From the NCBI GenBank assembly GCA_036346275.1, contig CM070727.1, positions 5,323,760-5,387,759 on the forward strand: a stretch of DNA of 64,000 nt, written 5' to 3'. Shown here in pieces: positions 37,224 to 48,329 of the stretch. A program made the translations under genes and the position numbers. The notes under the pieces were generated by a model. It ran no database searches, was not told the origin of the DNA, and saw only the letters and a program-made list of their open reading frames with translations. Position 1 is the stretch's first letter, and each line of letters starts with the position of its first letter. This stretch comes from Otatea glauca. Lineage: Eukaryota > Streptophyta > Magnoliopsida > Poales > Poaceae.

Positions 37224-37741
37224 TGTCGACTTTTGTAGTCGGCAATGAATTTATGGGGTAGGCGCTGGATCTCAAACTCGAAAGTCACACAAGACAGGGA
37301 TTTATACAGGTTCAGGCCCTCAGCAATAGAGGTAATACCCTAATCCTGTGTGCTGGTATTATATGGATCTCTTGGATCGGAGGTGCTCAAAGCGCTATAT
37401 GCTCTGGGCGAAAGATGGCGCTTTGTGCTTGGATGATTGGATCCCTATGTTGTTGCCCGCCCTCTTCCTTATATAGCAAGGGTGGGGCGGCTTACAGAGT
37501 CCTGATCGGTTAAGAGATTCCGATCGGTTACAAGATTCTAGTCGGTTACATGATAGAGTTTACATCTTTATCTACCCTATTAACGACTCGGATTACAACC
37601 GTATATATCATATCTAAATATAAGTTCAACTTCCTTTAGGATATGTCCCCTTGCATGCGGGCAATGGGGCTTTGACGCGGGAGTATCTTAGGCCTCCTTC
37701 TTTGGCCTGTCATGAGGATATCTGGGTTCTTATATTCCACA
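37224..37741 (-). repeat. 3' LTR of the non-autonomous element
   Basis: 518 bp, TG...CA borders, near-identical to the copy at 42503-43021 with scattered substitutions and small gaps, implying a fairly recent insertion. Confidence 0.9.
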
Positions 37742-38639
37742 GTAGCCCCCGAGTTCTTTGCGATCGAGTTGCCGCCTTCCTGGTTGCAGCCCAACTGAGT
37801 CATGCTTCACGCCGAGTGCTTCCAGTTCTTTGATGCAGCTCCTCGACTAGTTTTCCTTTCCAGCCGAGTGCCCTGTTGTAGGCAAAGAGATCGTGAAGGA
37901 CTCAATAGAGCTCCACGCGTTAAACTTTCCGAGTGGTTTCTAGCCGCATTATTGGAATTCTGGCAGTTGGCTCATCCTGGGACATACTGTATCCCAAACG
38001 ATATGCAGAAGTCAAAACACTTTTCCCGCTCAAGGTGAAATTCAGCGCCGCTCCCTTTAAATTCATTCGTCGCTGAAGTTGCTAATGTAAATCGTTGAGC
38101 GTTGGCTCACACACGTCGCATCCAAATTTAGTAGCCCTGAAACCATGTATATGCAGAACTTAGGCAATGTAAAAACAATTCACTCGGATGTGATGTCCGA
38201 CTGGTGTATATATAATTTTAGAGTTTTTTACTCTTTTTCCTTATTGATTTTGAATTCATCCGAGTGGTTTGACTCTTTTTGTTTAAGCACTCTGCCCGAC
38301 TAGTCTAGCCCCCGAGCGTTGGGAGTCGGCTCATGGCTCTTTTTCCCAGGCACGTGTTTTGGGTGACTAAAGTTCGTCGTTCATGGGGTTAGAGCTTCAC
38401 AACTTGGAGTTATCGCACTCGGATTCACTTGCAATCGTTAAGCAAAAGAAGAAAAATACAACTCAAAAAAAGATGTGCGCATGCGCACACTATTAGGTGT
38501 AGCCCCCGACTTACTGCTTAGTTGTGGGTCAACTAAGTAGCAAGTCAGGAAAGTCAACAATTTTTTTTATAATGACATAATTGGGTAAAAAGCGACTTAG
38601 CTGCTTTATGCTCTATGTTGCCGACGATCATGCCATCTT

Positions 38640-38745
38640 TGCCCGGGGCGTAGGTGTAGGCTCGTGGCCATGCCGAAGGTGGCACTCGGGGCGCAGGCGT
38701 AGGCTAGTGGCTCGTGGCGAGGCTCGTGGCCGCCAAGGAGGCGCT
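38640..38745. repeat. Left piece of the 43-bp minisatellite split by the solo LTR
   Basis: The words 'ggctcgtggcc', 'tgccgaaggtggcactcggg' and 'gcgcaggcgtaggct' match the larger array at 41407-41890. Confidence 0.75.
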
Positions 38746-41406
38746 TGTAACATTCCAAAATTCGGAAAATGAATTTTATTCGATTCCTTTTCATGCCCAT
38801 TTCCGCCCGTTCACCGCCCATCTCTCTTCGCGCCGCCTCCGCCTTCCCTCGCCGCCATTTAGCTCACGCTTCGCAGCTCGCTCGTGCGCAGCGTGCGCGG
38901 CTGCGATTGCGCCGCGTCGCGTCGCTCGCCGCCGCCGCCAACCCTAACCCTAATCGCTGCCGCCGCGGGCCCACGCTCGCGGGCGTCCGTGCGCGCACTC
39001 CGCCTCGAGGCTATTTAAAGCCCCGAGGACCCCATCCCGAGGTTCGCCTCCTCGCGCCGCACCCGCCGCCTCAAGCCTCGCCGCCGAAGTCGCCTCCGTC
39101 GAGGAGATCGACCTCATCGGCTCTCCGCCGTGCGTGCGCGCTCGTCGCCGATTGCCGCGTCGGTGAGCCTCGTCGCCGCTTTTGGTCGCGTTGAGTTCAT
39201 CGCGGCGCCGCGTTTTTTCCCCAAACATCCGAGCCGATCCGTCGCCCTTCCGCCGCATCCGTGCCGTCTTCCTCGCTCCGGTGAGTTGCGCCGCCGCTCC
39301 TCGTCGTCGTGTTCGTCGGTAGATCTCGGGCGTTCGATCTTCGCGCGCGCGCGATAAGCGCCACGTCGCGGCCGCCGCGCTTCGGCCCCGCCGTCCGATC
39401 CGTCGGCGCTAGATGCGCGACCGTGGAAGTGCCCGTCGGCGTGGCCTGGCCCAGCGTGGCGCCGCGTCGGGCTGCGTCGGCCGCCGTCGGCCCTAGCGCC
39501 GCGTGGGCGCCTCGTCGGCGTGGTCCGCCACGCCGGCTTCTCTCCGCTTCGTGCACCGGTTCACCGTGAGCCGTGTCTCGACGCGTGGGTCCCGCGTGTC
39601 GCGCTTTTCTTTTTCTTTTTCGATTTTCCGAAAACCGAAATTTCGCCAATCGCGATCGCCACGTGTCACCTCTGCTTTTTCGATTTTACGACAGGAATCT
39701 TCCAGAGCCCGTTCTCCTTCGCTCGAGCTCGATTCCGTGATTCAAATTTCTAAATTCATCTAAATTCAAGATCTATCTTCCAGTACCATTCTTTTCAATT
39801 TTATTTGAATTTGTTTTATTTAATTGCCTCGTTTTATGCGTGTAGACGGCTTGAAATAAGATCGATCGAATCAACAATCGAGGTAGAACCAAAGAAGAGG
39901 CAGTGAAGGCAAGTCTTCCTTGAATATATTGATCCCAAATTTTACAAAATACCTATATTGTTTTAAATTATGCATGCTTACTTTATGCAATGTACTTTAA
40001 ACATAGTTTTAGAATATAGTTACATACCAGAAATTGTTATACCCTCATTGGTATTGATCATGTCGAACCTTTGACACCCTAGATGATATATATGCTAGCT
40101 ATTTTATTTGGTGATATCCAGTAGATTAGCATGGAACGGTAGAATTGCTTAGTCCAGCTTAAGCGTTTCGGTATTGTGCCAATATGGGAATCATTTCAAA
40201 TGTTGTTTAAACTTATTTGTGAAAGTGCGACAATTGGTGTTGCTGCTGTGGTTTAAGTAAAATAAAGTGAAAATGGTTTAGACCGGGGCGGATGGATGTT
40301 TGGCGGTGCGAAAGCACGAGACCTTGGTATGTGAATGTTCGCCTAGTCAATTAAGGACCAAGCGTGTGTTACCATGGACCGAGCACTACCGCACAACCAC
40401 AAGTCTATATGGGTACGACAAGCTAAATAATTTGTGCTTCTCATTATTAGCTTCGCCGTTGGTGAGTGCCGATGTTGGCAGCGCAAGAGGGGCTTCAGAT
40501 CTGGCGCTAGAACCCTAACGGCGGTGAAACCTTAGCGGCGAGGTTAATAGTGGGGTTGTGCATTGTAAAGGCCTTGTCATGATCTCTCCGCCGACACACC
40601 AAAGGAAGTGTGTTAAGTGCATGGCAACAAGAGTCGATCATGTCTTGTGGGTAAAGTGTACACACTCTGCAGAGTTAAAACTACTTAAGTAGCCGTGCCC
40701 ACTGGCCAAGGGCAAAGCAGGCACGCTTGCACATTGTAGATTTTATGGTTTTGTTTCAAAGGAAAATGATGGTTGTTTGGGAATCCGTGAGCGATGGAAC
40801 TCTCGGGTTATGGTTTGGCGGATGGAGCCGGTCTGTAGATGGAACTCGCTTAATTGTTATATCAAATTCAATTACTATTCAATTACATTTTGTTCAAACG
40901 ATGCTTTGTGAAATTACTATTGGTATTTAAAGTTGAACTTTGCTTTATGCTAAAAGAGCCATATTATGCCTTCAATTGCTTAGCCTTGCATATAGTTATC
41001 ATGCATTATGTTTTCAAGACTTGCGGAGTACATTTTGTGCTCACCCTTGCAACATCCCCAACCTTCCACGTAAGAGTGTGCGGTGTGAAGGCGACTACGA
41101 TTTCTACGCTTGTGGTTATGATGAAGGCGATCCGAATGCTAGGACGCGAATCCGCCGATTGCCTGTTGGGCAAATGGATGGGCTTACTTACTTTGCTTTT
41201 GTTAATCGTTTCACTGCTTCTTATTGAACTCTAGCTATGATGCTTCTTATTTGTAATAATTGGCCATAAGGCTAATATTCTTTTGCTTAATTAATATTAT
41301 TTGATCGTGATATGGATGTGTTGTCATCTTTGTTTCACCGTGGGCTAGCTTTTCCCGACTAGCACAAGTTATACACGAGGGTTCGGATTTGGAAATCCGG
41401 TCCGCA
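38746..41406 (+). mobile_element. Nested solo LTR, about 2.66 kb
   Basis: Starts TGTAACATTCCAAAATTCGG and ends GGAAATCCGGTCCGCA. Flanks are gcgct (38741-38745) and gcgcg (41407-41411), four of five equal. Both sides are the same minisatellite. The front 900 bases are GC-rich with 'aaccctaaccctaa' and promoter-like character, followed by an AT-rich part, as in long gypsy LTRs of grasses. There is no internal coding region, so the element was probably reduced to one LTR by recombination. Confidence 0.7.
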
Positions 41407-41890
41407 GCGCGCGCCGGGCGCAGCGAGGCTCGGGCGCAGCGTGGCTCGTGGTCGTGGCCGATCGAACCGGCGCTTCGAAGCGCGGCGTGGCTCTTGGCCG
41501 TGCCGAAGGTGGCTTCGAAGCGCGGCGTGGCTCGTGGCCGTGCCAAGGTGGCGCTCGGGCGCAGCGTAGCTCTCGCCATGCCGAAGGTGGCGCCGGGCGC
41601 GAGCGTGACTCGTGGCCGTGCCAAGGTGGCGCTGGAAGCGCGAGCGTAGGCTCGTGGCCGCGCTTGGCGAGGCGCTTCGAAGCGCGGCGTGGCTCGTGGC
41701 CGCGCTGAAAGTGGCACTTCGAAGCGCAGCGTAAGCTCGTGGCGTCCGAAACCGGCGCTTCGAAGCGCGGCGTGGCTCGTGGTCGTGCAAAGGTGGCGCT
41801 TCGGGCGCGGCGTGGCTCGTGGCCGTGCCGAAGGTGGCGCTCGGGGCGCAGGCGTGGCTCGTGGTCGTGTCGAAAGCCGCGTGGGAGCGC
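41407..41890. repeat. GC-rich minisatellite, about 43-bp unit, inside the gag-like region
   Basis: About a dozen imperfect units of 'gcgtggctcgtggccgtgcc' + 'gaaggtggcgcttcgaagc'. It stays open in more than one frame on both strands, giving low-complexity translations (SHAALRS, RGRAKVAL) that should not be read as genes. Confidence 0.85.
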
Positions 41891-42453
41891 GAGTGCGCTT
41901 GGCCTACCAGTTTTTCCTGATTTTGCTGAATTGCGGCCACCGTCACCATGGCCTTGATCTGGGTCACGATCGAGGCCGCCGGGCTATCCGATGCAATCAT
42001 CGGGTCCAGTTTGTCGAGAAGCGTCTTGGAGGCGACGACGTTCGGCATTGGCGTGTGGAAGACGGCTTGATCTCCCAACCTGGATTGCAGGATGTCCTCG
42101 CGGACATTGCGGCCGCGAGATCGAAGCGATCGCACCTACACCTCCTTACCCTTACGAAGACGATCTTCCCCCGCAGCTTCTTGTTCTTCTTGTTGGCGTT
42201 GGAGATCGGTCTTCTGCTCTTCTATCGCGAAGGCGCCACGACGATCGCAGCAATTCCTCGTGAAGCCGACTGGTTTGCCGGCCAAGTCAAAGTCACATAC
42301 CTGAAATGAGTCGGCCTGATCTTTACCAGATTGGATCCGGTTCAAGTCTAGGCGGACAAGTTCTCCGCGCGCATCTGCGACGAAGTCCAGGCTCCCAAAG
42401 CGGAAAGCCTGGCCGGAGATGAAGGTGGCGGTGATTCCGCCGATCGCTGCCAT
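41891..42453 (-). CDS. Gag-like region of the non-autonomous LTR element
   Basis: Two consecutive minus-strand frames, 42136-42453 (starts MAAIGGITATFISGQAFRFG; Q/E-rich coiled-coil-like end) and the first part of 41359-42135 (VREDILQSRLGDQAVFHTPM ... SIVTQIKAMVTVAAIQQNQE), directly follow the 5' LTR. The position is that of gag, but I recognise no standard Gag domain or zinc knuckle. The second frame runs on into the minisatellite, which would give an Ala/Arg/His-rich tail. It may be a packaging-related protein or simply relict sequence. Confidence 0.45.
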
Positions 42454-42502
42454 CGAGTCTGTAGGAAAAGATTATAGCGCTTCCCCTACTTAGCGCACCA
42501 AC

Positions 42503-43021
42503 TGTCGACTTTTGTAGTCGGCAATGAATTTATGGGGTAGGCGCTGGATCTCAAACTCAAAGGTCACACAAGACAGAGATTTATACAGGTTCAGGCCCTC
42601 AGCGATGGAGGTAATACCTTAATCCTGTGTGCTGGGATTATATGGATCTCTTGGATCGGTAGTGCTCAAAGCGATATATGCTCTGGGCGAAAGATGGCGC
42701 ATTGTGCTTGGATGAATGGATCCCTATGTTGTTGCCCGCCCTCTCCCTTATATAGTAAGGGTGGGGCGGCTTACAGAGTCCTGATCGGTTAAGAGATTCC
42801 GATCGGTTACAAGATTCTAGTCGGTTACAGGATAGAGTTTACATCTTTATCTACCCTATTAACGACTCGGATTACAACCGTATATATCATATCTAAATAT
42901 AAGTTCAACTTCCTTTAGGATATGTCCCCTTGCGCACGGCAGCGGGGCCTGACGCGGGGAGTATCTTCTGGGCCTCCCTCTTGAGCCTATCATGAGGGTA
43001 CCCGGGTTCTTATATTCCACA
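42503..43021 (-). repeat. 5' LTR of the non-autonomous element
   Basis: 519 bp, pair of 37224-37741. It is followed on the minus strand by the primer-binding site. Confidence 0.9.
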
Positions 43022-43902
43022 CAAAGGCACTTGATAATACTGAAGTTATCATGCGGAAGAGTATGACGAGAGGCTCAGGGAAGGAAGAGCCTCAAATCTA
43101 ATAGATAAGCACAGAACAGAATTTACTTATACAGAAACAAGAATGGAATCACAGCTCTTACACACTTGAAAATTTGATGCTCAAAATCGCCGGCGAACAT
43201 TCTTATCATCCAAAACTTGGATCTCAAATGTGAAATATTTCTTAAGATTCTTCACGATGACGGCAAGAAACGGAAGCTTAATTCCAAGAGTGGCAGCGGG
43301 ATCAGCTGGGCAGCTGATGCAAGTTGATTGCACATTTGTTCCAATAATTTCAAGTACATTAGACTGGATATCTTCATCCTGAGGTCTTTTAATGTGCCTA
43401 TTTACAACTGCACAATAGACAAGGTATTGAGTAACTGAATATGGCATTCTTCACCAAGAGGGAAATAACCAGATCAGCACATTTGATAAAAGTTACAGTA
43501 AATCAAAATGAAGCATACGTATTTAATTTCCAGAAGCATAAGCTATAGCATGAAGCGCATGTACCAATACACAGTCCTTGAAAGTTTAAGTTTACTATCC
43601 TTACCTGGTTTGCCATAAACTATAACTAGGGTATCAATAGCTACTCCAACTCCCAAGTCAAATTACCATAGTAAGAAGAGTCTCAGGTTTCATAAAAGTA
43701 CTTAGAATGCGCAGAACACTTTTTTCCCCTCTAGACATCAAGGCAAGGTGTTCACCAAAAAGCAGACATAAAAATTCAAGCAGCAAAACTATCTGCTCAC
43801 AAAGTTAACCTCCAATATAGCCAATAGGCTCCTTTACCATACCTCACCATATTCAATGCCTATCTCACACACGAGAGGTGTTTCAATGCTTTTCTTCTTT
43901 AC

Positions 43903-43995
43903 AGTTGCACAAATATTAAAACATGAATGAAAGGTAGATGGAGATTACTTACCTCTCCGCTTGCTTCAATATTTGTGCAACTTGTATTAGGAGGG
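43903..43995. repeat. Dispersed repeat copy inside a pseudogene intron
   Basis: Contains 'ttgcacaaatattaaaacatg' and 'gattacttacctctccgctt' followed by 'gcttcaatatttgtgcaactt'. Related copies lie at 21430-21510 and 51528-51610. The inverted cacaaatatt/aatatttgtg words suggest a small foldback element. Confidence 0.6.
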
Positions 43996-44162
43996 AAAGC
44001 ATTGAAGCAAGTGAGATAACTGCCCACTTGCAGATCTGCCTTTGCCAACAATCAGAAGCAGATAATGCTTTAGCATTTGACAGACTCATCCCAAGCCATT
44101 TGAGTCAATGCTCTTATTTTGAGTCAACAAAACAAAAATAAACAAAGAAAAAGTATCTATAG

Positions 44163-44325
44163 CATAGTTACCAGAAACGCGGTTCGTCCGAGTCACGGTA
44201 CGGGATTCGGATTCACGATTCGCCACTTTTTCTTCCAATTTCCACTGCAAACACGAACCTTGTACCTTAAACCGATTCGAGTTTGACAAATCCGGTTCGT
44301 GATTACAGCGAATCCGGTAACTATG
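44163..44325. mobile_element. hAT-type MITE, 163 bp, in pseudogene intron 2
   Basis: TIRs CATAGTTACC...GGTAACTATG, flanked by atctatag (44155-44162) and atttatag (44326-44333), seven of eight equal. Inner 'acgcggttcg/cgaatccgg' words also pair. Confidence 0.8.
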
Positions 44326-44564
44326 ATTTATAGCATAGCAATAGTAGAAAATTGAAGTTAAGAGAACCCCAAGCATGAACATGACACAACTTCCTTGTCC
44401 CATATCTGGAATGGCTTGGTCCTGACCAAACGATAAGAGAAACATGAGATATCCAAAAGCTAAATACATAAGACCAAAGAAACCAATATGAAGCCACCAC
44501 ATCGCATACCCGAGGCTGTAAAGAATGGACAGAAACCCGGACTGGAAAAATGTGTTCTTAACAT

Positions 44565-45389
44565 TTTTCCAAGCTTGTAAGACCAACTAAACTGCAAAAC
44601 ATAAGACAAAAATGAGAATACGTTCCTTCTGCACTCTGCCACATCTGTATCAGTTAGGGACTTAGGATGCATAAACACTGACAAGCATTGCAACGGTTCT
44701 AGAACACGGTGATGCGCTATTTCATTCTGCTGATCGTGCGTCATTCATCAATCCGTTGTTCAGTTAACATTCCAATTAAGCTATTGTATCACACTTTTTA
44801 TCCAAATTTCCAAAAGAATATAATCACAGGCGCTTTCAAATTTCCCCATCGAGCAGTCAGGAAAGCGTTCCGACAGATTTGCACTACTCAGCTATTCTCG
44901 CTAGAAAAACCTTGGAGATCTGAAGTTGTTAAGCGCGGCGTAAGCATCGTACCTCCCAAGAAAATTTGGGAGCTGCAAACTATTCCCCCTATCTTGAAGT
45001 GATACCTCCTATAGATGGATTTTGCCGAGCTGCCCCATCCAAACCATACCGAACGCTCAAAAGCCCATGGAGAAATTGAAAACTGGCTAGATGCAAAAAA
45101 AAAAAAAAAGGTCACGCGGATTCATTTCCATGTTCCAATTCAGATGGGAAATTGGGAACCAGCAGAACTGACCAGACAACCAAACTAATCGTAGTTAAAT
45201 CCTCTCAATCCGGACCTACTTCACGCCGGGTCGGATCATTCTTGGGGAGGAAAGCATGGTGCGCACCGTCACGAGAAGGGAAGGGAAGGGGACGTTGCAC
45301 CTCTCGAAGGTGAAGCCGGGGAGCAACTCGCGCTTGACGACGTCCGGCGGGGGTTTCCGGCAGGAAGGGGAGCACACCTTCCAGATGCT
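44565..45389. other. Upstream of the CFAP20 pseudogene, nothing further recognised
   Basis: Holds a poly-A run (45095-45109) and short frames near 45216-45495 that match no family. The latter could be remains of the pseudogene's promoter or of another gene. Confidence 0.4.
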
Positions 45390-45930
45390 ACGTCCGATCC
45401 GGGACCGGATTTTACTATCTGGTCGGATCCGGGACCAGATCCGGATACTTGAATCCGGATTCGGGATTGGATCCGGAGCATCCAATATCCGGTAAATACA
45501 GGACAGGATCCGGATATTCGGATTTTTTCTATTCGGATATCCGAATTTTTCTATTCGGATATCAGCAAAGTCCAGCCCATTTTCATCATTTTTTTTCATT
45601 TCAGCCTATTTATATTAACAATTAGTTGGTTCTATTAATCCTCAAATAGCATATTCTTTCTACGAAGTTTGTTGAATTTAATTGATATATAATTTGTTAC
45701 TATAGTCATGTATTCGTATGGTTTTAATTCAATATATATTACTCTATATATGCGTGTATTATCCGTATATCTTTATCTGTTTCCGATTCAATCCGTCACA
45801 TATCCGTTCCGTATCCGTATCCCGAATAACCCGAATCCGTATCCATATCCGGTTCCGAATCCAAAAAAAAATATGGGTTAAGATACGGAAAAAGCAATAT
45901 CCGCCCGTATCCGACCCGTTTTCACCCCTA
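45390..45930. mobile_element. hAT-like element, left end lost
   Basis: Dense 'tccggatccggga' and 'atccgtatccg' words fold back on each other. The right end is CGACCCGTTTTCACCCCTA, a standard hAT terminus of this group. No matching left terminus or duplication was found. Confidence 0.6.
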
Positions 45931-46227
45931 CTTCGACGTAAAGAAGCAGAGGAGCCCCTCGTGGGCTGGGCCGTCGCTCTCCGATGCAAGATTCCCAGTT
46001 GGGCATGGTCGAGGAGGAATACAGGAATCAGGCATCGCTGTGGAACCAAGCCCAGAGGACTTCTCCCTCCCTGCATCCTTGATCTTTTGGTAATTTGGTT
46101 TGTGATTGTTCTTCGGTTTGCCTTACATCTTTGGTGCTTAGATCTGTTTGTTGGTCTTGTGGTAGCCATTAATCTCTGAGCTTTGCTTGTGCTAGTCTCG
46201 TTGCAGTGACACTTGTCTTAGATCTGG

Positions 46228-46372
46228 AACTTTTCTTTGCGGTAATTTCGACCTCAAGTTTACTGATGTCCTTGCCGGGTGGGAGGGATCAGCCCATGAT
46301 GCTCTCATTTTGGTAGATGCACTTGAAAGAAATGATGGGCTAAGGGTGCCACCAGGTCTTCTCTCCAGTAAT
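46228..46372 (+). pseudogene. PIF/Harbinger (HARBI1-like) transposase fragment
   Basis: One frame reads CGNFDLKFTDVLAGWEGSAH, then DALILVDALERNDGLRVPPG. The VLAGWEGSAHD box contains the second catalytic Asp of the DDE nuclease in HARBI1/ALP1-like proteins. Only about 45 residues remain, bounded by non-matching sequence, so it is a relic. Whether it came from a transposon or from a domesticated ALP1-type gene cannot be told. Confidence 0.7.
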
Positions 46373-47762
46373 GTATACCCTATTTAAGTAAATCCTAGAT
46401 GAACTAACTTTCTAAGTACTGAATTAATGGTGGTGGTGTGCAGTATTTAAGTCCTGCTAGATGAATCTTCTGCATCTCATGTTGTTTTAAGCTGATGCCT
46501 GTGTTGGTTGCCATGAGTTCAGTGGTGTTTCAAACGATGGAATAAAAAAACGGGTGCACCCTTTTAGTGGCCAAGGATGTTGTCTTTGCTTCTCCACATA
46601 TCTGAACAGATTCTCACTTGATTTTGCTTTGCAGAACAGATGAGCACTTGTTTTTGTGATATTTTCCTTTGCAAATGATGGTTATGTTTTCAGGCCGCAG
46701 TTTTCCTTTGCAAGTGATGATGAAAACACATTCTGAGGCCAGTTGCCACTTTTTCTAATTGAAAGAACATATTCTCATTTTGCCGTTCTTTTCTCTTTAG
46801 CCACCTTCCTTTCTTCTGACACATGCTATCATTTTTATTGTCTTTGAGATTGTATGACTTCGTACGTGGTGTTTCGCGGACGGCAACCTGGTGTCTTTGA
46901 AAATTGGCAGGCTTGCCATCATGAGGTGAATTGGCTTTACCAGTGCTTGCTACAGAAACTACCGAAGTGAAAGATGAGGCAATAGCCGCTTTTGATGCAT
47001 ATGGAAATTTGAAGCCACCAAAGGCCTAGTCTTGTGTAAATGCTAGTAAACCGAAGGCTGCATGGTTCACTGGATGGAAGGATGTCGTTATCGTAGCTCA
47101 AGTTATCATCATTGTAGCTCTAATGTACAAACTAACGTGACTTCGTAGTTGGATGCATTATATCTATCGATTTCTATGACAAAATTAAATCTTTGGTCAG
47201 TGATTTCACATTGTATATTTACTTGGAGTTGGCATCGGTCAACATCAAGGACTAACACGCAAGTGTGAATTATTTTACCAAAATTCCAAGCAAATTTCCG
47301 AAACTAATACTATCATTTAAGACTTAGTCATGTGTGTCAGTGTGGACAACAATAAGCCGAAAAAACATGGTAACCACACCACTATTAGGCCAAGGTGACC
47401 ACAGTCGCATGTTCTACAACCAACCAAACACAAACACTTGTTGTTATCTATTATTTTTCTATGGTTAAAAAGCAACGTAGATTTGTAATTTTATTCGGAA
47501 AAAAAGCTAAAGTTGCAAAAAAAATTAGACCAAGAGAAAAAAAAGCCAAAAACTCGCAAGGATGGGGCAAATCAACGCTATGTTTCCCTATCGTCACCAG
47601 GGCAAGGAAAGAAAAAGTGCTACAAGATCACCTGTTCAATAGACTAAATCTATTGATTGGATTGATTTCAATTTTAGTGATTTTGGATTTTTTTAAGACC
47701 TTAGAACTATTTATATTGTACTTTTAGTAAATTATATATATATATATTGAAGTTATAATCGG
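46373..47762. other. Intergenic, nothing recognised
   Basis: No gene supported. The plus-strand frame at 47395-47727 is Lys-rich AT-driven sequence without motifs. Confidence 0.5.
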
Positions 47763-48130
47763 CGACATATCCAGTGCAAACTCCGTGAAACCCACGTGTA
47801 GAAGTTTTGAAAAAATCTCAAAAAATTACCATATGTAGGGGAGGTGAGGTTCTACAATTGTACAAAATTTGAAGACCAAACTCAATCGCATTTGAAAGAT
47901 ATGAAAAAGACAAATTCAGCATGAATAGTGATTTTTACTGTTTGACATTATTTATTTTGCTGTTTGTCTTTTTCATGTATTTCAAATGCGATTGAGTTTG
48001 GTTTTCAAATTTTGCACGATTGTATAAGCTCACCTCCCCTACATATGGTAATTTTTGAGAATTTTTCAAAACTTCTACACGTAGGTTTCACGGAGTTTGT
48101 ACGGTAAAAGGGTTTGCACTAGATATATCG
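47763..48130. mobile_element. Long foldback (hairpin) element
   Basis: Two arms of about 165 bp, 47763-47930 and about 47962-48130, are nearly perfect reverse complements (ctccgtgaaacccacgtgta / tacacgtaggtttcacggag; tcaatcgcatttgaaa / tttcaaatgcgattga), with a loop of about 30 bp. The right arm has an extra piece of about 17 bp near 48098. The outer ends are 'cgacatatccagtgcaaac' and the complement of 'cgatatatctagtgcaaac'. It would form a strong hairpin in RNA. Confidence 0.85.
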
Positions 48131-48255
48131 TATTTATAATCTTATAAAATTATTATATAAAACTATAAAATTATACGTGTAAAGTATGATCATCTAATAA
48201 AAAATTTCTAGTTCCCTAACTAAAACCAGAATGCTGAGACAGGGAAAAATAATGA

Positions 48256-48329
48256 TGGCTTCGCCCGGACTCGAACCGGAGACCTTCAGTGTGTTAGACT
48301 GACGTGATAACCAACTACACCACGAAACC
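48256..48329 (-). tRNA. tRNA-Val (anticodon AAC)
   Basis: The minus strand reads GGTTTCGTGGTGTAGTTGG at the 5' end (A box TGTAGTTGG), an anticodon stem-loop CAGTC-TAACACA-CTG with AAC, and the B box GGTTCGAGTCC. The acceptor stem GGTTTCG/CGAAGCC pairs with one G-U, the discriminator is A, and there is no intron. Five T residues (complement of 48245-48249) just downstream can end Pol III transcription. It appears functional. Confidence 0.96.

Larger units (their letters stand above)
37224..43021 (-). mobile_element. Non-autonomous LTR retrotransposon, 5.8 kb, in the CFAP20 pseudogene
   Basis: Near-identical LTRs (37224-37741 and 42503-43021) start TGTCGACTTTTGTAGTCGG and end TTCCACA. Flanks are caaaa and caaag, a 5-bp duplication with one mismatch. 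Read on the minus strand, the primer site TGGTGCGCTAAGTAGGGG follows the 5' LTR (about 42484-42501) and a purine tract (actcgggggctac) precedes the 3' LTR (about 37742-37755). No protease, RT, RNase H or integrase is seen; only a gag-like reading region adjoins the 5' LTR. It is therefore a mobilised non-autonomous (LARD-like) element. It is interrupted by a nested solo LTR at 38746-41406. Confidence 0.88.
36359..44564 (-). pseudogene. CFAP20 (BUG22/FAP20) pseudogene, four exons, transposon in last intron
   Basis: Minus-strand exons: 44510-44564, 44390-44421, 43166-43407 and 36359-36608. Family blocks are NTFFQSGFLSILYSLG, KPFQIWDKE, DDKNVRRRF, LGIKLPFLAVIVKNLKKYF, TRVKPYICTMPLKLEDGW and LPPEFKLYLPIQ. 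CFAP20 is a roughly 190-aa inner-junction protein of ciliary doublets that flowering plants retain despite lacking cilia. Lesions seen: one base is missing after ATGTT, putting exon 1 out of frame from its start; an extra codon follows; the base after exon 2 reads TT where GT is expected; CGA has become TGA at 43181-43183; there is one extra base at about 36478; four codons are missing near 36425; and the C-terminus is altered. Introns are present, so it arose by DNA duplication, not retrocopying. A 5.8 kb LTR element sits in intron 3. Confidence 0.9.

Noticed and set aside
38714..39763. Several 75-150 residue frames
   Set aside because: They fall in the GC-rich front of the nested solo LTR; low-complexity translations.
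41689..42309. 206-residue plus-strand frame
   Set aside because: Antisense to the gag-like region and the minisatellite; low-complexity first half.
45216..45599. 127-residue minus-strand frame and the opposite-strand frame at 45256-45495
   Set aside because: Mostly hAT-element repeat words; no recognisable domain.
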